From the NCBI GenBank assembly GCA_030680415.1, contig JAUXVE010000009.1:1-64000 (forward strand): 64,000 nucleotides of DNA. Direction: 5' to 3'. Positions 61,547 to 64,000 of this stretch are shown here, piece by piece. Made by a program: the position numbers and the translations under genes. The first letter of the stretch is position 1; every line of letters begins with the position of its first letter. This DNA comes from Rubrivivax sp. Its GTDB lineage: Bacteria; Pseudomonadota; Gammaproteobacteria; Burkholderiales; Burkholderiaceae_C. The notes below the pieces were generated by a model that saw only the letters and a program-made list of their open reading frames with translations, ran no database searches and was not told where the DNA came from.

Positions 61547-62478
61547 ACGCCGCGAGCCCATGGCGCCACACCACCGTCTTGCTCACCGAAGCCGTACAGG
61601 CGCTGGTGACGCAGCCCGCTGGCACCTATGTCGACGGCACCTTCGGCCGCGGCGGCCATGCGCGGGCGATCCTGCAGCGGCTCGCGCCGGCGGGCCGGCT
61701 CGTCGCCTTCGACAAGGACCTCGAGGCGGTGGCCGCGGCGGCCGAGATCAGCGACGCGCGCCTGACCATGCGCCACGCCAGCTTTGCCGACATGGCGGGC
61801 GAGCTGGCGGCGCTGGGCATCGACCGCGTGCACGGCATCCTGCTCGACCTGGGCGTGAGCTCGCCGCAGATCGACGACCCGCAGCGTGGTTTCAGCTTCC
61901 GCTTCGATGCGCCGCTGGACATGCGCATGGACACCACGCGCGGCGAGACCGCGGCCGAATTCCTGGAACGCGCCGAACAACGCGAGATCGCAGAGGTGAT
62001 ACGTGACTATGGCGAAGAACGGTTTGCTGTTCCGATTGCAAAGGCGCTTGTGGCTCGCCGGGAGAGCGGGGCTCCCGTGCGAAGCACCGGCGAGCTTTCC
62101 GCGCTCGTGGCTCGTGCAGTCAAGACCCGCGAGCCGGGCCAGGACCCTGCAACGCGCACGTTTCAGGCTCTTCGGATTCACGTCAACGCCGAGCTTGAGG
62201 CGCTGCAGCAAGGGCTGAAAGCCGCGCTCGGCTTGCTCGCACCGCAGGGACGCCTGGTCGTGATCAGCTTCCACTCGCTCGAAGACCGCATCGTCAAGAC
62301 CTTCATCGCCCGCGAGAGCCGCGACGAGGTCGACCGCCGTGCGCCCTTCGCGCCGGCACGGCCGATGCGGCTGGTGGCGCTGGGACGCATCAAGCCCGAC
62401 TACCGCGAAGTGCTCGCCAACCCGCGCGCGCGCTCGGCGGTGCTGCGGGTGGCCGAACGCACCGAGGTGCCGGCATGA
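61543..62478 (+). CDS. rsmH: 16S rRNA (cytosine1402-N4)-methyltransferase
   Basis: [13 protein letters not shown]...[18 protein letters not shown]...[32 protein letters not shown] start overlapping the mraZ stop. Confidence 0.96.
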   Translation: MNAASPWRHTTVLLTEAVQALVTQPAGTYVDGTFGRGGHARAILQRLAPAGRLVAFDKDLEAVAAAAEISDARLTMRHASFADMAGELAALGIDRVHGILLDLGVSSPQIDDPQRGFSFRFDAPLDMRMDTTRGETAAEFLERAEQREIAEVIRDYGEERFAVPIAKALVARRESGAPVRSTGELSALVARAVKTREPGQDPATRTFQALRIHVNAELEALQQGLKAALGLLAPQGRLVVISFHSLEDRIVKTFIARESRDEVDRRAPFAPARPMRLVALGRIKPDYREVLANPRARSAVLRVAERTEVPA

Positions 62479-62759
62479 CGAAACTGAACGTGCTGCTGCT
62501 CGTCGCCTTGCTGGCCAGCAGCCTGCTGGCGGTGAACAACGCCTACGAGTCGCGCCGCGTGTTTTCGGAGCTCGACCGCGCGCGCCAGGTGCTGGCACAG
62601 CTGGATGCCGAATTCAAGCGCCTGGACGCCGAGCGCCAGGCCCAGGGCACGCACCTGCTGGTGGAAAAGGCGGCGCGCGAGAAGCTGAAGATGCGCACCG
62701 CCAGCCCGGCGGTGACGGCATATGTCTTCGACGCCGCGGCGTCGGCGGTGCCGCGATGA
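62475..62759 (+). CDS. ftsL: Cell division protein FtsL
   Basis: Short single-TM protein between rsmH and fts[38 protein letters not shown]. Confidence 0.92.
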   Translation: MTKLNVLLLVALLASSLLAVNNAYESRRVFSELDRARQVLAQLDAEFKRLDAERQAQGTHLLVEKAAREKLKMRTASPAVTAYVFDAAASAVPR

Positions 62760-64000
62760 AGAAGAGCCGCCCGGCCCACAACAGCGTGCGCAGCGTCAAC
62801 TACGCCACCAGCCCCTTGCTGGCGAGCAAGACGCCACCGTTGCGATCGCGCTTCGTCGTCGTGCTCGTCGGCGCGGCCTTCCTGGTGCTGCTGGGGCGCG
62901 CCGTGCACGTGCAGATCGTCAGCTCCGGCTTCTACCAGGCCGAGGGCGAGAAGCGCTTCGTGCACAAGCAGCCGCTGCCGGCCAGCCGCGGCCGCATCGT
63001 CGACCGCAACGGCCTCGTGCTGGCCACCAGCGTGGCCATGCCCTCGGTGCAGGTCGACGCCAAGACCTTTGCCGCCGACAGCGCCCAGCGCAAGGCGCTG
63101 GCCGGCCTGCTGTCGATGCCGGTGGCCGAGCTCGAGCAGCGGCTGGCCACCGCCAACGGCACCGTGACGCTGCGCCGCCATGTCCAGGAAGCGGCCTGGC
63201 AGGAAGTGAAGGCGCTCAAGCTCAGGGGCGTGCAGGAAGTGCGCGAGTACCAGCGCCGTTATCCCGAGGGCGAAGCCGCTGCGCACGTGGTGGGCTTCAC
63301 CGACGTCGACGACCGCGGCCAGGAAGGCATCGAGCTCGGCTTCCAGGCGCAGCTGCTGGGTCGTAGCGGCCAGCGCACCGTCGTGCGCGACCGCCTGGGC
63401 CGCGTGGTGGAGGACATCGGCGACCAGGCCGACCCGGTGCACGGCCGCGACGTCACCCTGTCCATCGACTCCAAGGTGCAGTTCTTCGCCTGGCAGCGGC
63501 TGCGCGACGCCGTGCGCGAGCACGGCGCGCGTGCCGGCAGCGTGGTCGTGCTGGACGTGCACACCGGCGAGGTGCTGGCGCTGGCCAACTACCCCAGCTT
63601 CGACCCCGCCCGGCGCCGCAACCTGAGCGGCGCCCAGCTGCGCAATCGCGCGCTCACCGACATCTTCGAGCCGGGCTCGACGATGAAGCCGTTCACCGTC
63701 GCGCTGGCGCTGCAGACCGGCCGCGTCACGCCCAGCACGCTCATCCAGACGGCACCCGGCCGCATCAGCATCACCGGCTCCACGATCAGCGACGCGCACC
63801 CGTACGGCATGCTGACAGTGGCCCAGGTGATCCAGAAGTCGAGCAACGTCGGCACCGTGAAGATGGCGATGCAGATGCCGGCGCGAGAGATGTGGGAGAT
63901 GTATGCGCAGATCGGCCTCGGCCAGAAGCCGCGCATCGACTTTCCCGGTGCCGTCACCGGCCGCCTGCGGCCCTACAAGACCTGGCGGCCGATCGAGCAG
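62756..64000 (+). CDS. ftsI: Peptidoglycan transpeptidase FtsI/PBP3 (3' truncated by window)
   Basis: LPASRGRIVDRNGLVLATSV...IFEPGSTMKPFTVALAL; continues past 64000. Confidence 0.95.
   Translation, partial: MKKSRPAHNSVRSVNYATSPLLASKTPPLRSRFVVVLVGAAFLVLLGRAVHVQIVSSGFYQAEGEKRFVHKQPLPASRGRIVDRNGLVLATSVAMPSVQVDAKTFAADSAQRKALAGLLSMPVAELEQRLATANGTVTLRRHVQEAAWQEVKALKLRGVQEVREYQRRYPEGEAAAHVVGFTDVDDRGQEGIELGFQAQLLGRSGQRTVVRDRLGRVVEDIGDQADPVHGRDVTLSIDSKVQFFAWQRLRDAVREHGARAGSVVVLDVHTGEVLALANYPSFDPARRRNLSGAQLRNRALTDIFEPGSTMKPFTVALALQTGRVTPSTLIQTAPGRISITGSTISDAHPYGMLTVAQVIQKSSNVGTVKMAMQMPAREMWEMYAQIGLGQKPRIDFPGAVTGRLRPYKTWRPIEQ

Overview
High-GC bacterial chromosome segment. The gene content resembles Burkholderiales, but that is an inference from gene order and product recognition only. 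Left to right: (1) protocatechuate 4,5-cleavage genes ligI-ligA-ligB-ligC (258-3359). (2) A compact minus-strand type III restriction-modification operon (8587-3375) ordered mod, HEPN (HepT-like), then a single ORF carrying an MntA-like nucleotidyltransferase (MNT) domain fused in frame to the Res helicase/nuclease; this is the strongest candidate for an unusual system. (3) Aldo/keto reductase, MaoC-type hydratase and CaiB/BaiF CoA-transferase genes, then about 1.3 kb of gene decay (fragments resembling a TPP enzyme, a DUF1016/YhcG protein and a DNA methylase C-terminus) and an internally deleted TTT/Bug receptor. (4) A housekeeping stretch: yihY/brkB-like, htpG, aminoglycoside-kinase-fold kinase, rplM-rpsI, erpA, anmK, M23 peptidase, tyrS, CDF transporter, dtd. 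(5) A branched-chain-type ABC transporter/acyl-CoA synthetase operon with a divergent Crp/Fnr regulator, whose livF-like gene is bracketed by tandem hairpin clusters. (6) ClC channel, a GT2-HAD fusion enzyme, an SSS symporter and a Gfo/Idh oxidoreductase. (7) A beta-glucan locus, plausibly beta-1,2-glucan: GH94-like phosphorylase, discoidin-like plus six-hairpin protein, sugar ABC importer without ATPase, GH144-like lipoprotein, TonB receptor with one in-frame stop, LacI regulator, GH1, and palindromic LacI-type operators. (8) The start of the dcw cluster (mraZ, rsmH, ftsL, ftsI partial). No tRNA, rRNA, CRISPR, IS element or prophage was recognised. Product names come from reading the translations; no database search was run.
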